In this document: one piece after another, positions 43,688 to 52,823 of the stretch
Numbering within the stretch: the stretch's first letter is position 1
Layout: each line of letters begins with the position of its first letter
NCBI RefSeq assembly: GCF_000008545.1
Contig: NC_000853.1
Span: forward strand, 820,465-884,464
Source: Thermotoga maritima MSB8
GTDB lineage: Bacteria > Thermotogota > Thermotogae > Thermotogales > Thermotogaceae
Length of the DNA stretch: 64,000 nucleotides
Direction: 5' to 3'
Made by a program: the position numbers and the translations under genes
The notes under the pieces: generated by a model
The model's database searches: none
Told to the model about the DNA's origin: nothing
The model's input: the letters and a program-made list of their open reading frames with translations, nothing else

Positions 43688-44889
43688 AGTACTTTTCTAA
43701 AAGCCCTGAAGAATGGCAGAAGAGAGACGAAGAAAAGGAAAAAGAGTTCAGAAACAGAAAAAATAGAATTCGCCGCAGGGCGAATTTTATTCTTGTCGTG
43801 AATCTTGTAATAGTGGTTTTCCTGGTGTTTTTCACGAAAGCGTTTTTTTCCAACAAACCGGAAGGTGTGATTGGACCCTTCCAGCTGGTGATAGAAACAA
43901 AAGAGTCCTACCTTCCAAACGATCCCCTCGATGTGCGTGTAAAAGTGTTCAACAGAGAGAAGAAAAAAGAAAATCTTGTGCTGGAAGATTTCGTATTTTC
44001 CATCAAAAGGGAGAATGACACGGTGTACGAGTTTCACTTTCCACAGCGTGTGGAAAAAGAGATGGAAGCTTTCGAAAGTGTCCTGGTTTTTGATCTTTTG
44101 AGGGAGGAAGAGCTGTCAAATCTACCTGGAGGGAATTACACGATCACAGTCTCTGTCAAGTTGAACGGCCAGAGGGTGGTTATCAGTAAGGTCGTTTCGG
44201 TGATTGAAAAGTGGCAAATCGAGGTTGAAGACCTGAAAGATTTTTATTTCCCTTACGAAAACGTGCATTTCTTTGTCTATCTGGAAAACATAAGCTCAAA
44301 GAGTCGGAAAATTCGTGTGGAGTCGATCGGCCTTATTATCCTTAAAGGGAATGAGGCTGTCTTTGAAAGAGATATTCCTATAGAAAAAGACTTCGTGATA
44401 AATCCGATGATGGTCGAACAGATCCACGAAGTGAGTTTTTCCGCCCCAAAAGAATCGGGAGATTACATCATCAAATTGAAATTGAAGACAGAAAGCAGTC
44501 TGATAGAAAAATCAATTCCCCTTTTCGTCACGCGAGAGTATCAAAAAGATTTGAAGGGACTCTCCCTTGTCATCGAAGGGAAGAAGTTTGTAGCATCCGG
44601 TGAAAGATACGATTTCTCTGTGAAGCTTTTGAACGAAGAAAAGAAACGAAAGTACATAGTTTTGAAAAACATCATGATTGTTTTGACGCACAAAGAACCG
44701 GTGTTTTCGTATGCTTATTCTGAAGAGTACAGAATGACGATCGAAGGATACTCCTCAAGGGAAATTTTTAAGACGACCAGTTACGATATCATAAAGCTCG
44801 AGGATCCCGGGACTTACAAACTCATCGTTGTGATAGAAAGTGAAGAAGACAGGCTGATGAAGGAGATGGAGATAGTCGTTTCAGAGTGA
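43684..44889 (+). CDS. Single-pass membrane protein with three beta-sandwich repeats, function unknown
   Basis: 401 aa. The first ~35 residues are a strongly charged cytoplasmic helix (Lys/Arg/Glu), then one membrane helix (about 36-55). The outer part has three similar ~110-residue beta-rich units, each with a pattern like LVIETKESYLPNDPLDVRV or LVIEGKKFVASGERYDFSV. They resemble the BsuPI/CARDB-like sandwich class, but I cannot name a family. It overlaps pilB by 4 nt. Its stop codon is in frame with the SEDS gene that follows. Confidence 0.7.
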   Translation: MKYFSKSPEEWQKRDEEKEKEFRNRKNRIRRRANFILVVNLVIVVFLVFFTKAFFSNKPEGVIGPFQLVIETKESYLPNDPLDVRVKVFNREKKKENLVLEDFVFSIKRENDTVYEFHFPQRVEKEMEAFESVLVFDLLREEELSNLPGGNYTITVSVKLNGQRVVISKVVSVIEKWQIEVEDLKDFYFPYENVHFFVYLENISSKSRKIRVESIGLIILKGNEAVFERDIPIEKDFVINPMMVEQIHEVSFSAPKESGDYIIKLKLKTESSLIEKSIPLFVTREYQKDLKGLSLVIEGKKFVASGERYDFSVKLLNEEKKRKYIVLKNIMIVLTHKEPVFSYAYSEEYRMTIEGYSSREIFKTTSYDIIKLEDPGTYKLIVVIESEEDRLMKEMEIVVSE

Positions 44890-44898
44890 GGTGGGACC

Positions 44899-45966
44899 AT
44901 ACCACACGAGAACAAACGAATAGACTGGATCATAGTTGTTCTTGTGTCCATCTTGATGTTGTTTGGACTTGCAACTTTGAGAAGCGCAACTTACGGAGAA
45001 AATGAGCAACTTTTCACGAGGCAGATTGTGTGGGATATAGCCGGTTTTTCGTTGATGTTTCTGGTTCTGTTCATCAAGGACAGAACGATAAGGAACTTTT
45101 CGATCATTCTCTACGTCTTCTCCGTTGTTTTACTGGCGGCCCTTCTTGTGAAAGGAACCCCCATCGGTGGTTCAAAGAGATGGTTCAGAGTGATGGGATT
45201 CAGTTTCCAGCCCTCAGACTTTGCAAAGCTTTCGCTCATCGTTCTGCTTCCTTATCTTCTGGAGAAAAGGTGGTTCTGGAGAAGTTTTTTTCTCACGGTT
45301 GTCCCCGCTGTTCTCATATTTCTGGAACCCGATCTTGGCACCACGCTTTCTGTGGGATTGATCTGGCTGTTTGCGGTTTTGGCCTCGAATGTGAATAAGA
45401 AGCCCCTTGTGATTCTATTGATACTTGTCCTTGTGTTTCTTCCTGTCTTCTTTTTCTTTGGGCTGAAGGATTATCAAAGAGCGAGGATACTTTCTTTTCT
45501 CAACCCGGAAGAGTACGGCGAGAGTTACTCCTACAACGTTCTGCAGTCGATTCACGCAATCGGAGCCGGTGGACTCTTTGGAGCAGGATACATGAAAGGA
45601 AAAGCGAACCTCATGGGTTACGTTCCTGTTTCATACACTGATTTCATCGTATCGGTGATCGGTGAGGAATTCGGATTCATCGGAATAGTCTTTCTGCTTT
45701 CGCTTTTCGGTCTTCTGTTCTTCGAGGTTTCCAGATGGATTCTGAACGTGAAAGACGAGTACTGGGAAATACTGATGGTTTCTGCGTGTGGACTGATATG
45801 GTTCCACGTCTTCGAAAACGTCTCGATGAACCTGGGACTCCTTCCAGTCACGGGTGTTCCTCTTCCCTTCATCAGCTACGGTGGAACCTCCACACTTGTG
45901 TTTTCCATTCTCGTCGGACTCATTCTCAAAGGGATTGCGCTGGCAAGAGTGGAAAAGAAACTTTGA
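44899..45966 (+). CDS. SEDS glycosyltransferase, FtsW/RodA family, apparent AUA start
   Basis: About 355 aa with ten membrane segments. SEDS motifs are GSKRWFRVMGFSFQPSDFAKL near residue 90, PDLGTT in the middle and PFISYGGTSTLV near the C-terminus. These enzymes polymerise peptidoglycan with a class B PBP. No ATG, GTG or TTG exists in frame between the upstream stop (44887) and GTG 44944, which would cut the first membrane helix. Family similarity (RIDWIIVVLVSIL) begins upstream of that GTG. ATA 44899, four bases after GAGGTGGG, is the best start. FtsW or RodA cannot be decided. Confidence 0.87.
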   Translation: MPHENKRIDWIIVVLVSILMLFGLATLRSATYGENEQLFTRQIVWDIAGFSLMFLVLFIKDRTIRNFSIILYVFSVVLLAALLVKGTPIGGSKRWFRVMGFSFQPSDFAKLSLIVLLPYLLEKRWFWRSFFLTVVPAVLIFLEPDLGTTLSVGLIWLFAVLASNVNKKPLVILLILVLVFLPVFFFFGLKDYQRARILSFLNPEEYGESYSYNVLQSIHAIGAGGLFGAGYMKGKANLMGYVPVSYTDFIVSVIGEEFGFIGIVFLLSLFGLLFFEVSRWILNVKDEYWEILMVSACGLIWFHVFENVSMNLGLLPVTGVPLPFISYGGTSTLVFSILVGLILKGIALARVEKKL

Positions 45967-46014
45967 GAACTCTCTTCTTTACTTGAAAGTCTTAGATTTG
46001 AGGGGGTGAAGAAA

Positions 46015-46650
46015 ATGAAGAGATTTTTTCCCTTTCTGGGGTTGATTCTTCTGATTTTGACAGCCTGTCTACCTCCAATTGAGGAAAGGCACGAGTTCAT
46101 CATCGAAGTGGTTGGGAATGCTTATCTTGACGATGTGATGGATTGGTATCAACCATCCTATGGTGATTATCTTGTTCAGGCACACCCTGTGATTGTACTC
46201 TACTATCCAGATGAAAGTTATGCTTACTATGAAAGAGCGACATTCTACGAACAATACAACGACTTCGTTGCCGCAGCCGGGGTGATCGTTGATACGGCGG
46301 ATCTTAAAAATGATTTAGGCAGGATCTGGAACAGTTACTATCCAATTTACGACGTGGATGTGTGGTGGCAGGCAGATCGGGAAGAATGGCAGGCGAGAGT
46401 CAAGGGTTTGACGAGGGATGTTAATATCACGACGTTTTTTGTGGTAACCTTCAACGGACGTGATAATTACTGTGAAGTAGTAGATATAAAAGATGAAGGC
46501 GAAATATATCTTGACAACAACGGAGTTTATCACCTTGGTCCTTTAAGCGGTGTTGATGGTTTTGCCGCTTTCGTTCAGGAAAATCCTAGCAGATTAACCT
46601 TAGAGTCGAACACAAAAATCCTCGGTGCGGAAGTCAGATGGATAAAATAA
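46015..46650 (+). CDS. Putative lipoprotein of unknown function
   Basis: 211 aa from ATG 46015 (Shine-Dalgarno AGGGGGTGA); a GTG at 46006 lies inside the Shine-Dalgarno. The signal peptide ends in the lipobox LTAC, giving lipidated Cys18. The mature domain is acidic and rich in Tyr, Trp and Asp, with no family I recognise. It sits between a SEDS protein and a PEGA-repeat exported protein, so an envelope role is likely (inference). Confidence 0.75.
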   Translation: MKRFFPFLGLILLILTACLPPIEERHEFIIEVVGNAYLDDVMDWYQPSYGDYLVQAHPVIVLYYPDESYAYYERATFYEQYNDFVAAAGVIVDTADLKNDLGRIWNSYYPIYDVDVWWQADREEWQARVKGLTRDVNITTFFVVTFNGRDNYCEVVDIKDEGEIYLDNNGVYHLGPLSGVDGFAAFVQENPSRLTLESNTKILGAEVRWIK

Positions 46651-46666
46651 CGAGGAGGTGTGATTC

Positions 46667-48037
46667 ATGAGGAGATATGTGTTTCTTCTTCTGATTCTTG
46701 TCTCGATGGTGGCTTTCTCTTTCGAAGCAAAGAGCATCATCATAGTACCCGAGAAACCTTACTTCACGGTGGATGTGTGGCTCAACAAACCGGAAGGATC
46801 CGTCTATGAAGTGGGAGAGAGGATAGAGATCTTCGTCAAATCTTCCAGAGACGCGTACATACTCATCTACGACATCAACGCACAGGGTAAGGTAACTCTC
46901 ATTTTCCCGAACAAATACGAAAGCGACAATTTTGTCAGGGCAAATGAGATAAAAAAGATTCCTTCAAAATCCACCTATTCCCTCAGAGTTTCACCGCCGT
47001 ATGGAAAAGAGTACATTCAGGTGATTGCAAGCACCAGACCGATACCGATTTTCAACCAGCTGAAAGAACTCGGGACAACTCGAGCCTTTCCGACGCTATC
47101 CGACAACGTCGAAGAATACGTTCAAAAGAAATTGAAACCCTATCTCACGGGAGAATGGGTCTCCGATCTCACTTATTTTTATGTGGGAAGAGCCCCAGCG
47201 TTTGGAACGCTGATCGTTGACTCGACACCTCCAGGAATGACCGTCTATATTGATGGTTCTTACAAAGGGAAGACACCGGTCACGGTATCGGTCGACGAAG
47301 GTACACACTACGTGACGGTGTATTTTGAAAACTACACGTTCTACAAGGAAGTCTATGTGGGAAGAAACCAGACGGTGAAGGTGATAGCCACTTTGCCTCT
47401 CGCTCAGCTCTCTCTCAGTTCAAGTCCGAGCGGTGCGAGTGTCTATCTGAACGGTGTCTATCAGGGAAAGACTCCTCTGACGCTGAACCTCTCTCCTGGA
47501 AATTACACTGTCACGTTCAGAAAAGAAGGGTACCGCGAGGAGACCCGAAACATAACACTCAGCGCGGGAGAAACCAGATCCGTGTACGTCACGCTAAAAC
47601 CAGCACAGTCTTCTTTGAAACTGAGAACAGATCCTTCTGGTGTCGACGTCTATATCGATGGAAGATACGTGGGAACGACCGACCAGAACGGTTTGAATCT
47701 CATCCTTGATCCTGGGATGTACGAGGTAAAACTGGAAAAAGAAGGATACGAAACAGATCGCTTCACGGTGAATCTCGCACCGGGAGAAGAAAAGGAGATT
47801 TTCAGAAGACTGGAAAAAAGAGTAGTCTTCTCAGAGGTTAGAATAGAAACAGAACCATCGGGAGCCACAATATACCTGAATGGATACTACCACGGTGAAA
47901 CACCCATCACTCTATACGTCCAGGCGGGAACCTACGAGATAACGATCGTGAAACCCGGATACAGAACGATTGTAAAAACCATCACCTTTGACGATGAAGA
48001 GGAATACTTCAAGTTCATCATGAACAGGATAGAATGA
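46667..48037 (+). CDS. Exported DUF4384 protein with four PEGA repeats
   Basis: 456 aa with a signal peptide (residues 1-20). Residues about 30-150 match the DUF4384 pattern (GERIEIFVKSSRDAYILIYD). Four PEGA units follow, at about 180-245, 246-312, 314-380 and 388-452, recognised by repeats such as SPSGASVYLNGVYQGKTP and EPSGATIYLNGYYHGETP. PEGA domains are surface or cell-wall-associated sandwiches. Pairing with a lipoprotein gene, 16 bases upstream, suggests an outer-envelope structure. Confidence 0.88.
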   Translation: MRRYVFLLLILVSMVAFSFEAKSIIIVPEKPYFTVDVWLNKPEGSVYEVGERIEIFVKSSRDAYILIYDINAQGKVTLIFPNKYESDNFVRANEIKKIPSKSTYSLRVSPPYGKEYIQVIASTRPIPIFNQLKELGTTRAFPTLSDNVEEYVQKKLKPYLTGEWVSDLTYFYVGRAPAFGTLIVDSTPPGMTVYIDGSYKGKTPVTVSVDEGTHYVTVYFENYTFYKEVYVGRNQTVKVIATLPLAQLSLSSSPSGASVYLNGVYQGKTPLTLNLSPGNYTVTFRKEGYREETRNITLSAGETRSVYVTLKPAQSSLKLRTDPSGVDVYIDGRYVGTTDQNGLNLILDPGMYEVKLEKEGYETDRFTVNLAPGEEKEIFRRLEKRVVFSEVRIETEPSGATIYLNGYYHGETPITLYVQAGTYEITIVKPGYRTIVKTITFDDEEEYFKFIMNRIE

Positions 48038-48074
48038 TCGATGTTAAAATTAGTGATAAAGGGAGGAGTTCGCA

Positions 48075-48836
48075 GTGACTCCAACGGTTATGGTAGTGGA
48101 TGAATCCAGAATCACCTTTCTTGCCGTCAAAAATGCCCTTGAAAAAGACGGTTTCAATGTGATTTGGGCAAAAAACGAGCAGGAAGCATTCACATTTCTC
48201 CGTCGCGAAAAGATCGATCTCGTGTTCGTAGATGTGTTCGAAGGTGAAGAGAGCTTGAACCTGATAAGAAGAATACGTGAGGAATTTCCCGACACGAAGG
48301 TTGCGGTTCTGAGCGCTTACGTTGACAAAGATCTCATTATTAATTCGGTGAAAGCGGGTGCGGTTGACTACATTCTCAAACCGTTCAGGCTCGATTATCT
48401 CTTGGAAAGAGTCAAAAAAATCATTTCTTCCACACCCAGAGTCACCGTTTCTCTCAGGAAAAACATTGAGGATCTTGAGATCACCCTCAAGTTCGAAGAT
48501 ATCGTGAGAAAAGAAATAAAGCGTTCCAACAGGACGGGTTCTCGTTTCTGCGTCATGTACGTTAAGTTCGAAGATATCATGAGAGACTACGAGACTATCA
48601 AGAAGTTCTTCAGGGAAACAGATTACGTTCTACCCATCTCCGCCAGCGAATACCTGTTTGTACTGACACTTACGGGGAAACACGGAATAGAGGCCGTTAC
48701 AAGGAGGATGAAAGAGAAACTTTCCGAACGTTTCAGCTACACGTATGTGTGTTACCCGGACGATGGTAAAACCTACGAAGAAATCATTTTGACTCTGAAG
48801 GACAGAATGGCGAAACCGAGGGGGAATGAGAGTTGA
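48075..48836 (+). CDS. Response regulator with degenerate GGDEF-like output domain
   Basis: 253 aa from GTG 48075 after GGGAGGAG. Residues 1-118 are a receiver domain: acidic pocket Asp9/Glu10, phospho-acceptor Asp53 (LVFVDVFEGEE), the Ser of LSAY and the Lys of ILKPF. The C-terminal ~125 residues follow the layout of a GGDEF domain (EIKRSNRTGSRFCVMYVKFED, then YVLPISASEYLFVLTLTG), but the GGDEF signature is replaced by SASEY. It should have no cyclase activity. There is no kinase gene beside it. Confidence 0.82.
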   Translation: MTPTVMVVDESRITFLAVKNALEKDGFNVIWAKNEQEAFTFLRREKIDLVFVDVFEGEESLNLIRRIREEFPDTKVAVLSAYVDKDLIINSVKAGAVDYILKPFRLDYLLERVKKIISSTPRVTVSLRKNIEDLEITLKFEDIVRKEIKRSNRTGSRFCVMYVKFEDIMRDYETIKKFFRETDYVLPISASEYLFVLTLTGKHGIEAVTRRMKEKLSERFSYTYVCYPDDGKTYEEIILTLKDRMAKPRGNES

Positions 48837-49747
48837 AACTGATAGAATCGGTACCAAACTTCAGCGAAGGAAGAAGAAAGGAAGTAGTTGAAAAGATCGT
48901 CGCGGAAGCGAAAAAATACGACAGGGTATGGGTGCTCGACTGGTCAATGGATGCAGACCACAACAGATCGGTGATAACACTCGTGGGAGAACCGGAGAAC
49001 CTCATAAATGCTCTCTTCGATATGACGAAAAAGGCAGCCGAACTCATCGATTTGAGAAATCACACGGGCCAGCATCCCAGAATGGGTGCAGCGGACGTCA
49101 TACCACTTGTACCTCTCTACAACACGACTATGGAAGAGTGTGTGGAGTATTCGAAAATACTCGGACGCAGGATAGGAGAGGAACTGGGTATTCCCGTGTA
49201 TCTTTATGAAAAATCTGCCACACGTCCAGAAAGACAAAATCTGGCGGATATCAGAAAGGGAGAGTTCGAGGGTTTCTTCGAGAAGATAAAAGATCCTCTG
49301 TGGAAGCCCGACTTTGGTCCCGACCGCGTACATCCCACAGCGGGTGTGACGGCGGTTGGTGCGCGCGAATTTCTCATAGCCTTCAACGTGAACCTTGGAA
49401 CGCGGGATGTGAAAATAGCCGAAAAAATAGCCAGGGCAATCAGATTTTCCAGTGGAGGACTCAGGTACGTCAAAGCGATAGGTGTTGATTTGAAAGGAAG
49501 GGGAGTTGTACAGGTCTCTATCAACATAACAAATCACAAAAAAACACCTCTCTATAGGGTTTTCGAACTCATAAAGATGGAAGCCGAACGATACGGGGTA
49601 CCGGTTTTGGGATCGGAGATAGTGGGACTTTTCCCGCTCGAATCTCTGTTGAAGACGGTTTCTTACTATCTGAGAACCGACCTCAACGCTAAAAAGGTCA
49701 TAGAATCCAATCTCCTGGAGATACTCGTTAGAGAGAGTGAAAAATGA
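48833..49747 (+). CDS. Glutamate formimidoyltransferase (FtcD N-terminal type)
   Basis: 304 aa, equal to the transferase half of FTCD without the cyclodeaminase. Motifs are VPNFSEGRR at the start, [13 protein letters not shown] near residue 40 and [20 protein letters not shown] near residue 77, which holds the catalytic His. It moves a formimino group between glutamate and tetrahydrofolate, usually in histidine breakdown. No hut genes are near. The TTG start overlaps the response-regulator stop, and its stop overlaps rlmH. Confidence 0.9.
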   Translation: MKLIESVPNFSEGRRKEVVEKIVAEAKKYDRVWVLDWSMDADHNRSVITLVGEPENLINALFDMTKKAAELIDLRNHTGQHPRMGAADVIPLVPLYNTTMEECVEYSKILGRRIGEELGIPVYLYEKSATRPERQNLADIRKGEFEGFFEKIKDPLWKPDFGPDRVHPTAGVTAVGAREFLIAFNVNLGTRDVKIAEKIARAIRFSSGGLRYVKAIGVDLKGRGVVQVSINITNHKKTPLYRVFELIKMEAERYGVPVLGSEIVGLFPLESLLKTVSYYLRTDLNAKKVIESNLLEILVRESEK

Positions 49748-50199
49748 GAGTAAGAATAGCAGTAATTGGAAAACTGGACGGTTTTATCAAAGAGGGAATA
49801 AAGCACTACGAAAAGTTCTTGAGGCGATTTTGTAAGCCGGAAGTTCTCGAAATAAAGCGAGTCCACAGAGGAAGCATCGAAGAAATCGTCAGGAAGGAAA
49901 CGGAGGACCTGACGAACAGGATTCTCCCCGGAAGTTTTGTTATGGTTATGGATAAGAGAGGGGAAGAAGTTTCTTCAGAGGAGTTCGCCGACTTTCTCAA
50001 AGATCTGGAAATGAAGGGAAAGGATATAACGATCCTGATAGGTGGGCCCTATGGGTTGAATGAGGAGATCTTCGCGAAGGCCCACCGTGTTTTTTCATTA
50101 TCGAAGATGACCTTTACACATGGTATGACCGTTTTGATAGTTCTGGAACAGATATTCAGAGCGTTTAAAATAATCCATGGGGAAAACTATCACTATTGA
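49744..50199 (+). CDS. rlmH: 23S rRNA (pseudouridine1915-N3)-methyltransferase
   Basis: 151-aa SPOUT methyltransferase of normal RlmH length. The SAM-binding trefoil knot is shown by [12 protein letters not shown] near residue 97 and the C-terminal [19 protein letters not shown] with the final HGENYHY. It methylates pseudouridine 1915 in helix 69 of 23S rRNA. ATGA overlap with the preceding gene. Confidence 0.95.
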   Translation: MRVRIAVIGKLDGFIKEGIKHYEKFLRRFCKPEVLEIKRVHRGSIEEIVRKETEDLTNRILPGSFVMVMDKRGEEVSSEEFADFLKDLEMKGKDITILIGGPYGLNEEIFAKAHRVFSLSKMTFTHGMTVLIVLEQIFRAFKIIHGENYHY

Positions 50200-50215
50200 T
50201 GGAGGTGGAACAAAA

Positions 50216-51583
50216 GTGGAAGATCCTGTCAGTAGTGTTTTAACTCTCGGGCTGGAGTCACTGCTGCTGGTCATCTTGATTTACCTGTCGAACTTTTTCT
50301 CTTCTTCGGAGACTGCGCTCACCCTCATGAGCAAGGTCAAGATCAAAGAGTTTCTGGAGGAAAAAGAGGAAAAATCCGCGAAGGAAAGCTACATTCATCT
50401 GTTCAACAAGTATCTCACCACGATTCTCATAAGTAACAACCTCGTCAATCTCCTCGCATCCTCTATCTCCACTCTTATCTTCTTGAATCTGCTCAGAAAC
50501 ATGAGCGAAGAGTTCGTGGCGGTTGTGTCTACTCTCTTCATCACCACCATCCTTCTCATCTTCGGTGAGATCACCCCAAAGGTCCTGGCACGATCAGATC
50601 CAGAGCGTGTGTTCCGCAGATCGATAGGTGTTATCAGATTTCTCACCCGTGTTCTGGATCCCATAGGAAGGTTACTCGTGAAAATAGCGGACGGCATCAT
50701 TTCCCTGAGACATGGAAAAAAGGTCTCCGAAGATCTGTTCATAACCGAGGAGGATATCGTTTCCATTGTTCAGGTCGGAGGGGAAATGGGTGTCATAGAG
50801 GAAGAAGAAGAAAGGATCATCAAGCGCGCTTTCGAGATGAAACAGATAGCCGTGAAAGAAATCATGACACCGCGGGTCGACATAGTGGCGATAGAGGAGA
50901 ACCAGACAGTGAAAGACCTTATCGAACTGGTTGAAGACGAAGGGTACTCCAGAATACCCGTTTATAAAGAAACCATAGACAACATCGTGGGTATCTGCTA
51001 CGCTAAGGATGTGCTTTCCATGCTTGCTGAAAAGGATTGCGAAGAAGTGAAAAGTATGAAGGTGAAGGATATTATGAGAGAAGCCCTGTACGTTCCCGAG
51101 ACGATGAACATAGATGAACTCCTTAAGATCCTCAAAGCCAGGAAGATTCATATAGCGATCGTTGTGGATGAGTACGGAGGAACGGCCGGTATCGTAACAC
51201 TTGAAGACATCATCGAAGAACTCTTTGGAAACATAATGGACGAGTACGACTACGATGAGATCTCTGGTATAAGAAAGATCGATGAGAGGACTTACATAGT
51301 GGATGGTGCCACACCGATAAACGACATCGAAATGGAGTTGCGTGTTCAATTTCCAGAAACAGAGTACGAAACGATAGCGGGATATCTGCTCGAGCACTTC
51401 AAAAGGATACCGAACGTTGGAGAAGAAGCGGTGATCGGAAATCTGTACTTCAAAGTACTCGCTGTTGGGAAAAACAGAATAGAGAAAGTCATGATAAAGA
51501 TACTTGAGGGGGAAGAAATCGATGGTGAACCCGGAGAAGCTGGTGAAAATGGCTCTGGAAGCCAGGAAAAAGGCGTACGCTAA
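50216..51583 (+). CDS. CNNM/CorC-family membrane protein (hemolysin C-like, CBS domains)
   Basis: 455 aa from GTG 50216 with GGAGGTGG seven bases upstream; an earlier in-frame ATG (50177) lies inside rlmH. Order: DUF21/CNNM membrane domain (residues about 5-180), two CBS motifs (about 200-330, EIMTPRVDIVAIEENQTV and DIMREALYVPET), and a CorC_HlyC domain (about 345-430). The family is linked to Mg2+/cobalt efflux. The name hemolysin is historical. The end overlaps cdd by 62 nt. Confidence 0.88.
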   Translation: MEDPVSSVLTLGLESLLLVILIYLSNFFSSSETALTLMSKVKIKEFLEEKEEKSAKESYIHLFNKYLTTILISNNLVNLLASSISTLIFLNLLRNMSEEFVAVVSTLFITTILLIFGEITPKVLARSDPERVFRRSIGVIRFLTRVLDPIGRLLVKIADGIISLRHGKKVSEDLFITEEDIVSIVQVGGEMGVIEEEEERIIKRAFEMKQIAVKEIMTPRVDIVAIEENQTVKDLIELVEDEGYSRIPVYKETIDNIVGICYAKDVLSMLAEKDCEEVKSMKVKDIMREALYVPETMNIDELLKILKARKIHIAIVVDEYGGTAGIVTLEDIIEELFGNIMDEYDYDEISGIRKIDERTYIVDGATPINDIEMELRVQFPETEYETIAGYLLEHFKRIPNVGEEAVIGNLYFKVLAVGKNRIEKVMIKILEGEEIDGEPGEAGENGSGSQEKGVR

Positions 51584-51920
51584 GTACTCGGGTTTCAGAG
51601 TCGGTGCCGCTTTGCTCACAAAGAGCGGAAAGATATACACAGGGGTGAATGTGGAGAATTCTTCTTACGGCTTGACAGTCTGCGCTGAAAGAGTAGCTGT
51701 TTTCAAGGCCGTTTCTGAAGGAGAAAGAGAATTCGTGGCAATAGCGATAGCGTCGGATTCTCCGGATAAGACTGCCCCCTGTGGTGCTTGTAGACAGGTT
51801 CTCTACGAATTTTCCGATGATCTGGATGTGATAATGGCGGATAGAGATGGGAACTTCGAGATTGTGAAATTGAAAGATCTTCTACCAAGAGGGTTCAGGC
51901 TGGGAGGTGGTGAGTATTAA
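51522..51920 (+). CDS. cdd: Cytidine deaminase
   Basis: 132 aa, the small tetrameric type. Zinc ligands and catalytic Glu are in [10 protein letters not shown] near residue 53 and [13 protein letters not shown] near residue 86. It converts cytidine and deoxycytidine to uridine forms. ATG 51522 follows GAGGGGGAAG and lies inside the end of the upstream gene; that long overlap and the Shine-Dalgarno support it. Its end overlaps the beginning of era. Confidence 0.95.
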   Translation: MVNPEKLVKMALEARKKAYAKYSGFRVGAALLTKSGKIYTGVNVENSSYGLTVCAERVAVFKAVSEGEREFVAIAIASDSPDKTAPCGACRQVLYEFSDDLDVIMADRDGNFEIVKLKDLLPRGFRLGGGEY

Positions 51921-52812
51921 ATCGGGTTTTGTCGCTCTGGCAGGGAAGCCGAATGTGGGGAAATCGACATTCATAAATGCTGTTATGGGAAGAAAAGTAG
52001 TGATCGTCTCAGACAAACCTCAAACTACTAGGAACAGGATAAACTGCATCTACACGGACAAAGACAGTCAGATCATATTTGTAGACACTCCCGGTATCCA
52101 CAAGCCTCTTCACAGGCTTGGAGAGTACATGGTGAAGGCTGCTGTTCAGGCTCTCAAAGGGGTGGATCTTGTACTCTTTATGCTGGACGCGGCGGATGGA
52201 TTTACGAAGACAGACGAACACGTTGCGAAGATCGTGAACGACTCTGGAACCAAAACTATCATCGCTGTGAACAAGATCGATGTGGCGGGTGAAGAGAAGG
52301 CAAAAGCGGTGGGAGAACTCGCAAAAAGTATGGTGGAGAACGTCGTGTCTGTCCATTACATATCCGCTCTGAAGGGTGAAGGTGTCTTCGAAGTTCTAGA
52401 GAAGATAAAGGAAGAACTACCGGAAGGGCCACAGTATTACCCCGAAGACATGGTAACGGATCGCCCTCTCTCTTTCATGGCCGCTGAAATCATAAGGGAG
52501 AAGATCTTTCATCTCACAAGGCAGGAGGTACCTCATTCCACGGCCGTGGTGATCGAGGAAATAAAAGATAGACCAAATGGTGTCCTCTACATACGGGCAA
52601 ACATATACGTGGAACGTGATTCTCAGAAGGGAATTCTCATAGGAAAGAACGGCAGCATGATAAAGAAAATTGGAACGCTCGCCCGTGAAGAATTGGAGTT
52701 TCTCGTGGGAAGAAAAGTGTATCTCGATCTGAACGTTAAAGTGAAAGAAAAGTGGAGAGAAAAGGACTTCATCATACTTCAAGAAATAGGCTTGAAAGAC
52801 GACATAAAATGA
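51907..52812 (+). CDS. era: GTPase Era
   Basis: About 300 aa. G1 is GKPNVGKS, G3 is DTPG and G4 is NKID. The C-terminal KH domain has [15 protein letters not shown] near residue 240. Era binds the 3' end of 16S rRNA during 30S assembly. The coordinates use GTG 51907, but both GTGs here are inside the Shine-Dalgarno GGGAGGTGG. ATT 51916 lies five bases after it and gives an N-terminus ([16 protein letters not shown]) like other Era proteins, so an AUU start is plausible. Confidence 0.96.
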   Translation: MVSIKSGFVALAGKPNVGKSTFINAVMGRKVVIVSDKPQTTRNRINCIYTDKDSQIIFVDTPGIHKPLHRLGEYMVKAAVQALKGVDLVLFMLDAADGFTKTDEHVAKIVNDSGTKTIIAVNKIDVAGEEKAKAVGELAKSMVENVVSVHYISALKGEGVFEVLEKIKEELPEGPQYYPEDMVTDRPLSFMAAEIIREKIFHLTRQEVPHSTAVVIEEIKDRPNGVLYIRANIYVERDSQKGILIGKNGSMIKKIGTLAREELEFLVGRKVYLDLNVKVKEKWREKDFIILQEIGLKDDIK

Positions 52813-52823
52813 GGTGAGACTCG

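Noticed and set aside
44944-45966. GTG 44944 as the start of the SEDS gene
   Set aside because: It would begin inside the first membrane helix, lacks a Shine-Dalgarno, and loses residues that match the family.
47220-48000. Tandem repeats in the PEGA gene as possible DNA repeats or CRISPR-like
   Set aside because: Similarity is at protein level (four PEGA domains); the DNA copies are diverged and not regularly spaced.
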